64,000 nt of DNA. Source: Holophagae bacterium. Lineage in GTDB: Bacteria > Acidobacteriota > Holophagae > Acanthopleuribacterales > Acanthopleuribacteraceae. Each line of letters starts with the position of its first letter. Position 1 is the stretch's first letter. The DNA lies in NCBI GenBank assembly GCA_029263455.1, contig JAJCXM010000014.1:1-64000 (forward strand), given 5' to 3'. Under the pieces are notes generated by a model. That model was not told where the DNA came from, did no database searches, and saw only the letters and a program-made list of their open reading frames with translations. This document shows positions 41,776-51,571 of the stretch, one piece after another. The translations under genes were made by a program, and so were the position numbers.

Positions 41776-44700
41776 TCATTGACCCGGCGTGAATGTCATT
41801 CCTAGCTCTACCATCTTTTCCTCGATCTTATCGATTTGGTTTTGCAGAAGTTCATGCTTGGGTTGCCATGCCGCAAACTCATTACCTGCAATGACGACTT
41901 GGTCGCGGTGGGTTTGTGTGACCGCACCGGTACTGTTCCAATGACCATAAACAACCGTAGCGACACGACTATAAAATCCAGGTAACGACTCAGTTTGATA
42001 CTTGCCCTTGAGCCCATCGCCATTAATGGCCAGGTTCAGCTCGTCCCAAGTCTTTTGCGCTGCTTTAATCTCAACCAATAACTCATGAGCAATTGCTGGT
42101 GTCTCGAGTGCCCCCTGGACAAGGTACTTAAGGCTTTCTTCTATGTCACCAAATTTTGCTCTGGCCGCAGATATCTCCTTGAATAGAGCGGAGGTTTCGT
42201 TTTGAAACGCAAAAACTTCATCTGCTGATTGATCCACCGTATTAACCGGGCCAGCGATTATCTTAAATGACTGTTTCTGGCCCAACGCCGCGAGAACGCC
42301 TCCCTTACGCAGATAGAGCTGCGCTGAGTAAGTGCCCGGAGCTACCAATGGTCCTTGTGGTGGATCGACAAAAGGATTGTCGAGGGTTGGCGGTGCTAGC
42401 CGTACAGGATGTGGATCAGGCAAGCGTAAATCCCAATTTGCCCTTTGAATGCCTTTCTTCGCACCGATCGTGACACGTTTAACCGTGGCACCTTGGTCGT
42501 CGCTTATCTCAACAAAAGCAGACGGCGCTAGCTCTTGTTCTTCCGCTCTTAGTTGATCCCAATCGGGGTAGCCCGGATCCTTTTTCTCATCAAACGCTTT
42601 CTTTTCGGATTCATGTCGCTGGTCGCGAGTACTTTCGTGATCCTCTTTAAGGTATACCGTGAATACCGCGCCATATGGCGGATTCGCAGCCGTGTAGTAT
42701 TGGTCACCTTGAAATGATTTATCTCGCAAGCCCAAAGGAAGACGGGGAACGTATCGTCGTGTGTCCTTTATCGCGAAAAGATGGCCCGCGCTGTTTAATA
42801 CTTCACTTGTCATGGAACGAAGACTCGAATAGTCATCTAAGACATAAAAACCACGGCCGAAGGTTCCCAATACCAAATCGTTCTCGCGTTTCTGAATGGC
42901 CATATCGCGAATGGCAATCGTAGGTAGTCCGGCTTTGTGGTTTTTCCAGTTATTGCCCCCATCGATACTGAAGTAAAGACCAAACTCGGTACCCACGAAG
43001 AGTAACTTGGGATCCGTGTGATCTTCAGCAAAAGCATAGATTGATCCTCGTTCCGGCAGCCCTTTCGCAATTGACGTCCATGTCTTGCCTAAGTCTTTGG
43101 ATTGCAATAGATAAGGGTTGAAATCGCCGCGTTTATGATTGTTAAAACTGGCATATATCGTTTTCTGGTCATGTTGCGAGAAGGCGAGCGTCTGAACGTA
43201 AGTCATGTCAGGAACCTTGCCGAATCGCTCCATGCGATTCCAGCTCTGACCGGCGTCATGACTCATTTGCACGAGCCCGTCATCGGTTCCAACGGCGACT
43301 AATTTTTCATCAAACGAGCTCTCTGCAATCACGACAAGGTTGCCAAATATGGATGTGCTTACGTTTTTGGCAACCGAATCAATAGGCCAAATCTGTCCCA
43401 TAACAACAAGCTTATTGCGATCGAGTTGGCGGGTGAGGTCACCGCCAAGCGCAGTCCATGATTGGCCACGATCGTCACTACGAAATAAGACGTTAGATCC
43501 AAAATAGAGGCGACTTGGCTGGTGGTGTGAGATCAATAACGGAGAGTCCCAATTCCACCTGAGTGCAGGTCCTGCAGGATCCGGTTGGGGTTGAATATCC
43601 GTAATTTCGCCAGTCGCCCGATCGTGACGGACCAAATATCCGTATTGAGCCTGACCATAAACAATATTTGGATTCTCCGGATCGATTTGAGGTTCAAAGC
43701 CATCGCCACCAACCACAACAAACCAATCTGAGTTAACAATGCCATGTTGGTTTTCGGTACGAGAGGGTCCACCTAGAGTGAAGTTGTCTTGCGTGCCCCC
43801 ATAAATATTGTAATAGGGTTCGGCATTGTCGACGGCTACCCGATAAAACTGCGTCACCGGGAGATTAGCCTTAAAGTTCCAGGTCTTTCCGCGATCAAAC
43901 GTTTCGTAGACACCACCGTCGCAGCCAGCCAACAGGTAGTCCGTTTGCTTGGGATCAATCCACAACGCATGGTTGTCGACATGTTTGGTTGTTTCCCCAA
44001 CCCGAGCGAAGGTTGCGCCAGCGTCATAGCTAACTTGCATCCACGTATCCATGGCGTAGATGCGATTGGCATCCACAGGATCCACAAATATTTCCTGGTA
44101 ATATTGCGGACTGCCAGTGACATAGTCACTCATTTTTTTCCAACTCTCACCGCGATTAAGTGAACGGAAAAAGCCGCCCTTGTCTTGAGCCGCTTCAACC
44201 ACCGCGTAAAGCGTGTCGGGTTGGCTGGGCGCGATGGCTAGTCCAATGCGTCCCATGTGAACTTCGGGCAATCCTTGATTAATCTTACGGAAACTGGTTC
44301 CGCCATCGGTGGATTTATAGACAGCTGATTCTGGTCCGCCATTAATCAATGTCCAAACGTGTCGTCTGCGTTGATATGAACTGGCATAAATGGTTTGCGG
44401 GTCACGAGGGTCTAACATGACTTCATTGATACCCGTTTTTTCAGATACCTGTAAGATGGGTAGCCATGTTTCTCCACCATCAGTTGATTTATACAAACCA
44501 CGATCACCACCGTCTGACCACAGCGGCCCCTGGCTAGCCACATAAAGGGTGTTGGAATCTGTGGGATGGACCACGATTCGGCCAATGTGTTCAGAATTCT
44601 TAAGACCTTTATGAGTCCAGGACTTACCGCCATCTAACGAAACATAAATTCCATCGCCATAAGCGACACTCCGTTGACTGTTATTCTCCCCTGTACCCAC

Positions 44701-44985
44701 CCAAATAGTATTTGGATTCGAAGGATCGATGGTAATGCAGCCGATAGAATACGAACCTTCGCTGTCAAAAATAGGTTCAAATGTTGTTCCTGCATTGTCG
44801 GTTTCCCATACGCCACCACAAGCAACGGCCACATAGTAGTGAGCCCGGTTACGCGGATCAACTGCCAGGTCTGAAATTCGGCCCGAAGTTAGGGCGGGGC
44901 CAATACTTCGTAGTGCCAGACCGCGCAATTCGGTATCTTTAAATTCAACTTGGCAGAAAAAGGCTAGTGCCATCAACAACGACAT
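41776..44985 (-). CDS. Large secreted beta-propeller protein of the sortilin/VPS10-BNR type
   Basis: This 1069-residue protein has a short signal peptide at the ATG at 44985 (GGAGG 4 nt upstream). Its first 700 residues are rich in Asp-box/BNR units (STDGGETW, SLDGGKSW, TFDRGKTW, SHDAGQSW), giving one or two propellers like the 10-bladed sortilin fold. A C-terminal region of about 350 residues holds a proline-rich linker (SAFVEISDDQGATVKRVTIG) and helices. Similar exported proteins are common in Acidobacteriota and Bacteroidota, and their role is not established. A 266-nt gap separates it from rapA, without a gene. Confidence 0.82.
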   Translation of the reverse strand: MSLLMALAFFCQVEFKDTELRGLALRSIGPALTSGRISDLAVDPRNRAHYYVAVACGGVWETDNAGTTFEPIFDSEGSYSIGCITIDPSNPNTIWVGTGENNSQRSVAYGDGIYVSLDGGKSWTHKGLKNSEHIGRIVVHPTDSNTLYVASQGPLWSDGGDRGLYKSTDGGETWLPILQVSEKTGINEVMLDPRDPQTIYASSYQRRRHVWTLINGGPESAVYKSTDGGTSFRKINQGLPEVHMGRIGLAIAPSQPDTLYAVVEAAQDKGGFFRSLNRGESWKKMSDYVTGSPQYYQEIFVDPVDANRIYAMDTWMQVSYDAGATFARVGETTKHVDNHALWIDPKQTDYLLAGCDGGVYETFDRGKTWNFKANLPVTQFYRVAVDNAEPYYNIYGGTQDNFTLGGPSRTENQHGIVNSDWFVVVGGDGFEPQIDPENPNIVYGQAQYGYLVRHDRATGEITDIQPQPDPAGPALRWNWDSPLLISHHQPSRLYFGSNVLFRSDDRGQSWTALGGDLTRQLDRNKLVVMGQIWPIDSVAKNVSTSIFGNLVVIAESSFDEKLVAVGTDDGLVQMSHDAGQSWNRMERFGKVPDMTYVQTLAFSQHDQKTIYASFNNHKRGDFNPYLLQSKDLGKTWTSIAKGLPERGSIYAFAEDHTDPKLLFVGTEFGLYFSIDGGNNWKNHKAGLPTIAIRDMAIQKRENDLVLGTFGRGFYVLDDYSSLRSMTSEVLNSAGHLFAIKDTRRYVPRLPLGLRDKSFQGDQYYTAANPPYGAVFTVYLKEDHESTRDQRHESEKKAFDEKKDPGYPDWDQLRAEEQELAPSAFVEISDDQGATVKRVTIGAKKGIQRANWDLRLPDPHPVRLAPPTLDNPFVDPPQGPLVAPGTYSAQLYLRKGGVLAALGQKQSFKIIAGPVNTVDQSADEVFAFQNETSALFKEISAARAKFGDIEESLKYLVQGALETPAIAHELLVEIKAAQKTWDELNLAINGDGLKGKYQTESLPGFYSRVATVVYGHWNSTGAVTQTHRDQVVIAGNEFAAWQPKHELLQNQIDKIEEKMVELGMTFTPGQ

Positions 44986-45129
44986 ACGTCCTCCAACATT
45001 GTTCGGGTCCAATCCAGCTAGGACCCCATAATCATTTGCATGATCATATGTCGAATGATTTCACTGTCAAGGAACTATCAAAAAAAGAGTTAGTTGCTTT
45101 TGTAAAAAGACGGCTTGTTTAGTCCTGAA

Positions 45130-45804
45130 TCAAGTGCGAGGCAACTCCACCGCACCACCTCTTTCAATGGCTTTCCGAAAAGCTCGTCGGTCCCTAATAC
45201 GAGCGATAAATTCAGTGATATTTGAGTGTTTCGACAGATCGGAACGACCCGCAGCTGCCATAAGTGGATAACTCATTTGCACGTCAGCACCACTAAAGGA
45301 TTGACCGGCGAACCATGTCCTCTCGCTCATGAATTCATTGATGTGATTCACATGGAGCCCTATCTGTTTGTCTATGTAGGTAGAATTCACTTTTTTCGCC
45401 AAACCCTTGACAATGGGCCTAATGAAAAAGGGCATGTCAGACTTTGGTAGCCGATCAAAGACAAGCTTCAATAGCAGCGGTGACATAAAGGATCCTTCAG
45501 CGTAGTGTAGCCAATAGATATAATCACGATGATCGGCTGTTCCTCGTGGCGGAGAAAACTGCTGGTCGGCATCGTACGTTCCCAGCAAATACTCGATGAT
45601 GGCACCCGATTCCGCTACATGGATTTCCCCGTCCGTTATGACGGGCGATTTGCCCAAGGGATGAATTTGTTTGAGTTCATCTGGCGCTAATAATGTCTTA
45701 GGGTCGCGCTGATAGCGTTTGATCTCATACGGCAAACCCAGCTCTTCAAGCAGCCAAAGAACCCGATGGGAACGTGAATGTTCTAGGTGATGAACAGTAA
45801 TCAT
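45130..45804 (-). CDS. Glutathione S-transferase family protein
   Basis: This 224-residue protein has an N-terminal thioredoxin-like domain (SRSHRVLWLLEELGLPYE, then LGKSPVITD and the Glu-Ser pair in VAESGAIIEYLL) and an all-helical C-terminal domain (residues 90-220, containing FSGADVQMSYPL). The ATG at 45804 has TAGGAG upstream. Which electrophile it uses is unknown. It lies 57 nt downstream of a lipoprotein gene on the same strand. Confidence 0.9.
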   Translation of the reverse strand: MITVHHLEHSRSHRVLWLLEELGLPYEIKRYQRDPKTLLAPDELKQIHPLGKSPVITDGEIHVAESGAIIEYLLGTYDADQQFSPPRGTADHRDYIYWLHYAEGSFMSPLLLKLVFDRLPKSDMPFFIRPIVKGLAKKVNSTYIDKQIGLHVNHINEFMSERTWFAGQSFSGADVQMSYPLMAAAGRSDLSKHSNITEFIARIRDRRAFRKAIERGGAVELPRT

Positions 45805-45861
45805 ATCGACTCCTAATTGCTTTCCAATACGGGAGTATAAACATATTAATCGCCTGCACAA

Positions 45862-46437
45862 CTACCTATCGCCCATTCCCCATCGAAGTCCTACCCCCAG
45901 ATCCAACGTGCTATATCCCGGCGAATACAATAGATCCTTCACTTTTTCCCGCTGGGTGTGGCGTACAAATACACGCACGTGGCGCCAAACCTGTGATGCA
46001 GCTTGTACATAGAAATGTTCGGTTTTTTCGTGCACAGGATCTGAATCAAAACAATGATCAGGTGAAGGGCAGTTATTTGAGTTATGCGCCTTCCAGGATA
46101 GTTTGGTGATGCCAAGCCCTAGTTCCAAGTCCAGAAAGCGATGGACGCGAAAGCCACCCGAAGCGCTCCAGTCGATTAATCCTAGATCCACTCTCGTATT
46201 CGATTGCCCCGCATCATCAAACAGGCGATCCGCGATATTAAGTCCAAAATGGACTTGTTTAATACGGTACCCAAGAAAGAGGTTTCCAGCTAAGGTGTCG
46301 TGGAACCGTTCGCCATTTACTGAAGCGTGGACCAAGTCGAGCGCCAACACAAAACGCCTTGTCTCTCCAGATTGCGACTGTGAAAAAGCGCAGCCTGACA
46401 AAAGCCCGATCACAATAATCAAAAAAATCGCCTTCAT
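45862..46437 (-). CDS. Outer-membrane lipoprotein with a small barrel-like body
   Basis: This 191-residue protein starts at the ATG at 46437, which has AAGGAG upstream. The signal peptide ends in the lipobox LLSGC (Cys16). The body alternates aromatic strands (VLALDLVHAS, LFLGYRI, LDLGVGLRWGMG), resembling a small outer-membrane barrel, with a Cys pair in NNCPSPDHC. A lipid anchor and a barrel rarely occur together, so either the Cys is not lipidated or the body is a soluble beta fold. Function unknown. Confidence 0.62.
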   Translation of the reverse strand: MKAIFLIIVIGLLSGCAFSQSQSGETRRFVLALDLVHASVNGERFHDTLAGNLFLGYRIKQVHFGLNIADRLFDDAGQSNTRVDLGLIDWSASGGFRVHRFLDLELGLGITKLSWKAHNSNNCPSPDHCFDSDPVHEKTEHFYVQAASQVWRHVRVFVRHTQREKVKDLLYSPGYSTLDLGVGLRWGMGDR

Positions 46438-46581
46438 TGAAGCACTCCTTCGTCTATTAACCCAAATGCTGGTCAACATGCATGCCAACAAAAAAATGGA
46501 AGTCAGTAAATGATAAAACTTTGGTGAAATTCTTAGTGATAGGATTCGAAGATCAAGCAGGCGCAATCTGAGGCAGGGAAA

Positions 46582-47499
46582 ATGGAACGATCCAATGGTG
46601 GTACACACCAAATCCAGGCGGTCTGTGTCAATTGTCAGACAAAACTTCAAGGACCCTATTGTTATCATTGTGGTCAAAAAGAAGTTGAACTTAACCTAAC
46701 CCTTAAGTACATGCTTTCGACTTTTTTTGGCGACCTCTTTTCCTTTGACTCCAGAGTTTGGCGCAGTCTTAAACCGCTTATTTGCCGGCCAGGCTTCTTG
46801 ACCACCGAGTATATCCAAGGTCGCCGAGCGCCTTTCATACCGCCCTTTCGATTATTTTTGCTAGTGGGGCTGGCCTATTTTTTTGTACAAGCGGTTTACG
46901 TAAGTTTAGACCTGGATCTAAAGACGTCGAAAATTCAGTCCGAATTCTCAGACAAAATGTTAGAAATCAGCGAAGGGGCCGGAGAGCAACGAACCAAAAA
47001 ACAGCGTGAGATGGTCGATGGCACCGTCGATAGAGAACAGGTTGCGCAGAAGTTCCGTGATGCTGCTCGTCGCCTTAAGGAACCCGAAGTCCGGCGCCAC
47101 GTGAAACAGAACGTCAGCCGTCAGATGAATCAAGCCATGTTTTTCTTGATGCCTCTATTCGCCTTATTCCTACACGCACTTTACCGAAAACGGGAACGTT
47201 ACTATGCCAACCACCTCGTGTTTTCGCTGTATTTTCATGCGCTCGCCTTCTTAATCTTCACCATCAACCGCGTTTTGCAGTTCCTGCCCTTGCCGGAGAC
47301 TGTGAGCAATCTATTGAGTCTATTCACCAACCTATACATCCTCTACTACCTATATAGGTCGATGCGCGAGGTTTATGGTCAATCCAGATGGAAAACCAGT
47401 CTCAAATTCATGGCTCTCTTTTTGGTCTATTTCTTTATTTTTTCCGTCGTTTTCATGGTATTCGTATTTCGCTTGCTAGGGCTATCCTTTACGAATTAG
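46582..47499 (+). CDS. DUF3667 membrane protein with N-terminal zinc ribbon (paralog 2)
   Basis: This 305-residue protein has a four-Cys ribbon (CVNCQTKLQGPYCYHCGQ, residues 15-32). The family signature follows (FDSRVWRSLKPLICRPGFLT and RAPFIPPFRLFLLVGLAYFF). A charged helical insert of about 80 residues precedes several transmembrane helices. It is clearly related to the gene at 32078-33136 but diverged strongly, so this is not a recent duplication. The start has GGCAGGG upstream. Confidence 0.84.
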   Translation: MERSNGGTHQIQAVCVNCQTKLQGPYCYHCGQKEVELNLTLKYMLSTFFGDLFSFDSRVWRSLKPLICRPGFLTTEYIQGRRAPFIPPFRLFLLVGLAYFFVQAVYVSLDLDLKTSKIQSEFSDKMLEISEGAGEQRTKKQREMVDGTVDREQVAQKFRDAARRLKEPEVRRHVKQNVSRQMNQAMFFLMPLFALFLHALYRKRERYYANHLVFSLYFHALAFLIFTINRVLQFLPLPETVSNLLSLFTNLYILYYLYRSMREVYGQSRWKTSLKFMALFLVYFFIFSVVFMVFVFRLLGLSFTN

Positions 47500-47573
47500 A
47501 CCTTGAGGCATTGAGACGGCAAACAGGCCAGCTTAAACGACTTGCTGAACCCGAAAAAAAAGGGGCTAGAGAT

Positions 47574-47813
47574 CTATACGAGCGCAGGCTCGCGCTCCAG
47601 CATATGGCTCTTATGAATGTAGCGTAGATGGGAGCCCTCTTCGGCGATGACTAGGCCCGTAGCCAGCAATGCTTCCAGAGCATAATCCGCTTCACTTTGG
47701 GCACCCAACGTCTGCATAACGCAACGGTCCAAATCGGCCTGCTCAATTCCGTGGGGACCTGCATCAAAAATCTTCTGCGTAACAAACACATAAGCAGGTG
47801 TGAACATCATCAT
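47574..47813 (-). CDS. Small acidic protein, possible winged-helix fragment
   Basis: This 79-residue protein has a GAGGT upstream of its ATG. Residues 20-65 (QADLDRCVMQTLGAQSEADYALEALLATGLV) look like two helices plus a wing, as in small winged-helix domains, but I cannot name a family. Gene status rests on its ribosome binding site and composition. Convergent with the second DUF3667 gene. Confidence 0.45.
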   Translation of the reverse strand: MMMFTPAYVFVTQKIFDAGPHGIEQADLDRCVMQTLGAQSEADYALEALLATGLVIAEEGSHLRYIHKSHMLEREPALV

Positions 47814-47977
47814 AATTTACCTCGAGATACCCTGAACAAAAATCCACGGTCACATAAGAAGTACGGCCCTCATCTGAAATGAGTTGCAAGTGGCGTTAGA
47901 TGATGTGATCCATCACACGATCCGGAGCGGGATTATAGCTCAAAAGGAGGCGTTAATCCAAGCCTCATTTGCGGCTA

Positions 47978-48520
47978 TCATGACACCAGGTCAACGGATT
48001 CAATCCCTGCCACAGTAAGTGGCATTAGCTTTAGCGTATTTTCAAGTTCGCGCATGTCATTTACACGAAAATACCAGTGCTGAGGCAACGCGTCGCCAGA
48101 CACGGTCAGGGCAAGATTGGGCTCCTGGCCAAGCAGCAAATATTGCTTATGTTGGCGCATCTCTTTCGACCAGGGTGCATGAGCCATGGGGTCAGGCGCT
48201 TTGACGCCGTCACCAAAACGGACGTTCGCTAATTGGTCCCATGTCACTGTTCGTTTTAGACGCATGCCGAATTGAAGATACACACCGTCTTCCAACACCT
48301 CCAGATAGGCGTATCTCAGCGTCCAAGTATCCAGTAAGACAATCATTAATGAAACGAATTCCAAACTGCCCCATAATGCGTGTATCCACAGCCGAGCGTT
48401 TGCCGAATGCATCCAAACATGCGCAATCACGCCCTCAATGGCTACGACGGTCATCAGCACAGCGAGCACGGGCCAGTATGCGTTCATGTCTGAGAGCGCG
48501 AACTTGTTTTTCATGGGCAT
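47978..48520 (-). CDS. Two-helix membrane protein with cytoplasmic PH-like part
   Basis: This 180-residue protein has two transmembrane helices (about residues 14-34 and 43-65) followed by a beta-rich soluble region (DGVYLQFGMRLKRTVTWDQL and FRVNDMRELENTL). This is the layout of bacterial PH-domain membrane proteins. An open frame runs on upstream to 48619, but the ATG at 48520 directly precedes the first membrane segment. Unknown function. Confidence 0.55.
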   Translation of the reverse strand: MPMKNKFALSDMNAYWPVLAVLMTVVAIEGVIAHVWMHSANARLWIHALWGSLEFVSLMIVLLDTWTLRYAYLEVLEDGVYLQFGMRLKRTVTWDQLANVRFGDGVKAPDPMAHAPWSKEMRQHKQYLLLGQEPNLALTVSGDALPQHWYFRVNDMRELENTLKLMPLTVAGIESVDLVS

Positions 48521-48777
48521 ACCATAACTCAATCTGCGGATGACCTGCATACAACACGTGCTTCTCAAAAATTCAGTGACAGCCAACGTATGTGCGAAAC
48601 CGGGTTCATAGCAGCACAAGAATTAGGCAAACCAGGCATGAAATCTGCTATCCTTTTTGGATTCCTTCGTGTTCACGACGAATCGTTTTTATTTGATGGC
48701 CCCAAAACCATCTATATATCGCGTACTGCATTTGAACACAGGGTTTTTGGCCCCATCCAGGAAACTTAGGAGTATCT

Positions 48778-51192
48778 ATGCGTAGGCAATTCGTTCTGAT
48801 CTTTCTCATGACCATCGGGTCACTATTTGCGGCGACAGCGCCTGATATTTACCATACTGATCACCGAGCATCCTTGGTGAAAGTAGACTTCGTCGACTTC
48901 AGTCATTTAGCCAGCAAACAATTTACGACCCAGGACGCTTTGTCTTATATACAAGAACATCATCAAAAGTATGGCTTGCCCGCAGATTTACTAAACCTGG
49001 AATACGCCTACACCAAACACAGCTTATTAGGGAGCCATCATCATTTCCAACAAATGATTTCAGGCGTGCCTGTCCACATGGCAAGCATCATCGTATCTGT
49101 CAACCATAAGGGACAAGTCTATATGGTTTTTAATGGCACATTTCCCGAGGGAGAAAGAGACAAACAAACTTTTCAGCCAGAATTCTCGCCAGATGAAGCC
49201 ATGGAAATCGGTTGGCAAGATTTAAAAGTACATGGCGACTTGATCCTCCAACCCTCGTCAAGAATGGTCTATTACCCCGACGGCGAGACATTCAAACTTA
49301 CCTACTTAGTTGAAATTGCCACACATGCTCCATTCGGGTACTGGGAGCAACGCATTGATGCCATCAGTGGTGAAGTCCTCGATACTCGTCAAACAATCAT
49401 TTCTCGTAAACCTTTTGAGTCACAAGAAGATGATTACCGTGGACCAGTATGGGACAGAACAAAAACAACGGACGCCTATCTCAGGCATCAAGTGTCACAG
49501 AAAGCAGTCATCGGTAACAAAGCAACCGGCAGTGGGGATGTTTTTGATCCAGATCCGGCGACTACATTGCAGTCGACGACTCTTCAAGACACAACGCCAG
49601 CAAGTACGTTTACAACTGCTTATGTGAATCGAACTCTCCAGGACATCACTGAATCAAGCGGCCAATTCTCACTTACAGGCCCTTGGGTTAGCATCGTTGA
49701 TTTTGAAGCACCCAGTACGGCACCAAGTACGACTTCAGATGGGATGTGGACGGCCAAACGCGGCGATAACGCGTTTAATGACGCCATGACCTATTTTCAT
49801 GTTGACCAAAATCAACGTTATATCCAGTCACTGGGTTTCACCGGGGCCACAGGAATCCAGTTTGTATCAATATCCGCCGACAGCGATGGCGTTGGTGGGG
49901 CTGACAACTCGTTTTTCTCATCTAATGGCAACCGGATTTCGTTTGGACACGGTTGTGTCGACGATAACGAAGATGCCTTTGTCATCCTCCACGAATACGG
50001 GCATGCCATTCAATTTAGTATCAACAATCAATGGGTTGGTGGTGACACGGGCGGCATGGGCGAAGGCTTTGGCGATTACTGGGCGGGCTCGTATAAATTC
50101 AGCACACCCAATGGCGCTTCCTTTCGGCCTGAATGGGCCTTCCCATGGGACGGTCACAATAACTGCTGGGACGGCCGTCTTATGAACGTGACTTCCGCTC
50201 AATACAATTCGAATCTTACTTACGGCGCCCACCAATTTGTTGGCGGCGCGTTGTCTGACGAACTCTGGTCGACACCTCTCTTCCAATCATTGATAACTCT
50301 GACTCAGATGGGCGTGGCTCGCAGTGAAGTTGACCGCTTGATCTTACAAGCCCACTTTGGCCTGGGATCAGCCGTGCGTATTTCGGAGATGGCGCAAGCT
50401 ATTGTTAATTCGGCACAGATGCTTTACCCCAATGGACCTCACGCAACGGTATTCAATCAAAAGTTTGCGGGCCATAACATTCAAACAACAGTAGACAACC
50501 CACCACCCGCCGCGGCACGTACGCTTGTTTACGCCTGGGTTTCTAATAACTCTCAATATGAAAGCATTGTAGTCGTCAATAACTATGGCAGCACGACCGC
50601 TAACTTGACGCTCACGGCACAACGTTCAACGGGACCATCAGCCTCCGCTTCTCGCAGTATTTCAGCCAATGGCTATCTGCAAGAGAAAGCCTCTTCTCTA
50701 TTTCCTGGCCTCGGAGACGGCATCGGCTACACCGTCAAAGTAGAGTCCGATGTCACCCATGTTCGTGGCGGTTGGGTCACCAATAACCTGGAAGCCGCGT
50801 CAGGTCGCTCACCCTCTCAGGGAGTGGCTGTCACGGTTCCTGCCAGTGGTACAGGAGAAGGCGTAGGCACCAAGCTCTTATTCAGCTATTTGCCGATCAC
50901 AAACGGCCTCACCTCCGCTCCGGTCCTGGTGAACTTAGGTTCCAGCAACACCAACGTCACCATGCGTTATTACAACCAACAGGGCACCTTAATCGCAACC
51001 GATAGCTCGACACTTAGCAATATGGCCCCCTTTCGTCCCTTTGCGGCCGTCGCCAATAACTTGGTACCGCAGGGATCGCCTGACGTCTACATGATTGCCG
51101 AGTCATCTGGTGAACCAATCACCGGTGTCGGTTTTGTGTTTAACAACTTTTCAGAACCTGCCATTGGCAATGTCGTCTCCATCACCGACTAA
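48778..51192 (+). CDS. Secreted zinc metalloprotease, fungalysin/M36-like
   Basis: This 804-residue exported protease has a signal peptide (residues 1-20) and a propeptide of about 200 residues of the FTP/PepSY type (IVSVNHKGQVYMVFNG). The catalytic domain holds the zinc site HEYGH (His405, Glu406, His409) and a third ligand Glu429 in GGMGEGFGDYWAG, the M36/M4 arrangement. Residues 560-804 are repeated beta units (VYAWVSNNSQYESIVVVNN and the later LLFSYLPITNGL region) likely to bind cell wall or substrate. AGGAG lies 5 nt before the ATG. No partner inhibitor is visible. Confidence 0.88.
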   Translation: MRRQFVLIFLMTIGSLFAATAPDIYHTDHRASLVKVDFVDFSHLASKQFTTQDALSYIQEHHQKYGLPADLLNLEYAYTKHSLLGSHHHFQQMISGVPVHMASIIVSVNHKGQVYMVFNGTFPEGERDKQTFQPEFSPDEAMEIGWQDLKVHGDLILQPSSRMVYYPDGETFKLTYLVEIATHAPFGYWEQRIDAISGEVLDTRQTIISRKPFESQEDDYRGPVWDRTKTTDAYLRHQVSQKAVIGNKATGSGDVFDPDPATTLQSTTLQDTTPASTFTTAYVNRTLQDITESSGQFSLTGPWVSIVDFEAPSTAPSTTSDGMWTAKRGDNAFNDAMTYFHVDQNQRYIQSLGFTGATGIQFVSISADSDGVGGADNSFFSSNGNRISFGHGCVDDNEDAFVILHEYGHAIQFSINNQWVGGDTGGMGEGFGDYWAGSYKFSTPNGASFRPEWAFPWDGHNNCWDGRLMNVTSAQYNSNLTYGAHQFVGGALSDELWSTPLFQSLITLTQMGVARSEVDRLILQAHFGLGSAVRISEMAQAIVNSAQMLYPNGPHATVFNQKFAGHNIQTTVDNPPPAAARTLVYAWVSNNSQYESIVVVNNYGSTTANLTLTAQRSTGPSASASRSISANGYLQEKASSLFPGLGDGIGYTVKVESDVTHVRGGWVTNNLEAASGRSPSQGVAVTVPASGTGEGVGTKLLFSYLPITNGLTSAPVLVNLGSSNTNVTMRYYNQQGTLIATDSSTLSNMAPFRPFAAVANNLVPQGSPDVYMIAESSGEPITGVGFVFNNFSEPAIGNVVSITD

Positions 51193-51571
51193 AACGTCTC
51201 GCACTCCGGCCACCTGCAAGGGTGGCCGAGGTAGCGGCGCCGGGCCGTCATTTGGGCTTTGCTAGGAAGTCCCAATTCTGTGTTTTTTGCATCATGACCG
51301 GAGTATATTTAGGTAACGATGCCTGCCAGATCTTTATTGCACCATCATGCTTAGGCTGATCTAGCGAAACATCTTATGCGTTTGATGAGCACTAGCATTG
51401 TCGCTCGTCGAGTAAGCTCATCGATGTTTGCTCTTCATCACCAACGACGCACCTGCCAAAAGCGGCGGCAAGCCGCAGCATTCCATATCGGAAATCGAGA
51501 TGCCTTGCGAAATATAGCGTCAAATGGACTGCTTTGATTCGTGATTCAATCCACGCCAAAATACTCAGTCT
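51193..51571. terminator. Gene-free convergent region with an 8-bp hairpin
   Basis: This is the gap between the M36-like protease and dnaE2, which end toward each other. Fifteen nt past the protease stop an 8-bp stem (51207-51214 with 51221-51228) encloses a 6-nt loop but has no T-tract. A smaller 5-bp stem (GCGGC/GCCGC) lies near 51461. The region has no convincing frame. The first hairpin may end or protect the protease mRNA. Confidence 0.4.

Noticed and set aside
51193-51571. CRISPR array or mobile-element border in the convergent gap
   Set aside because: No repeated units or transposase frame is present, only one hairpin.
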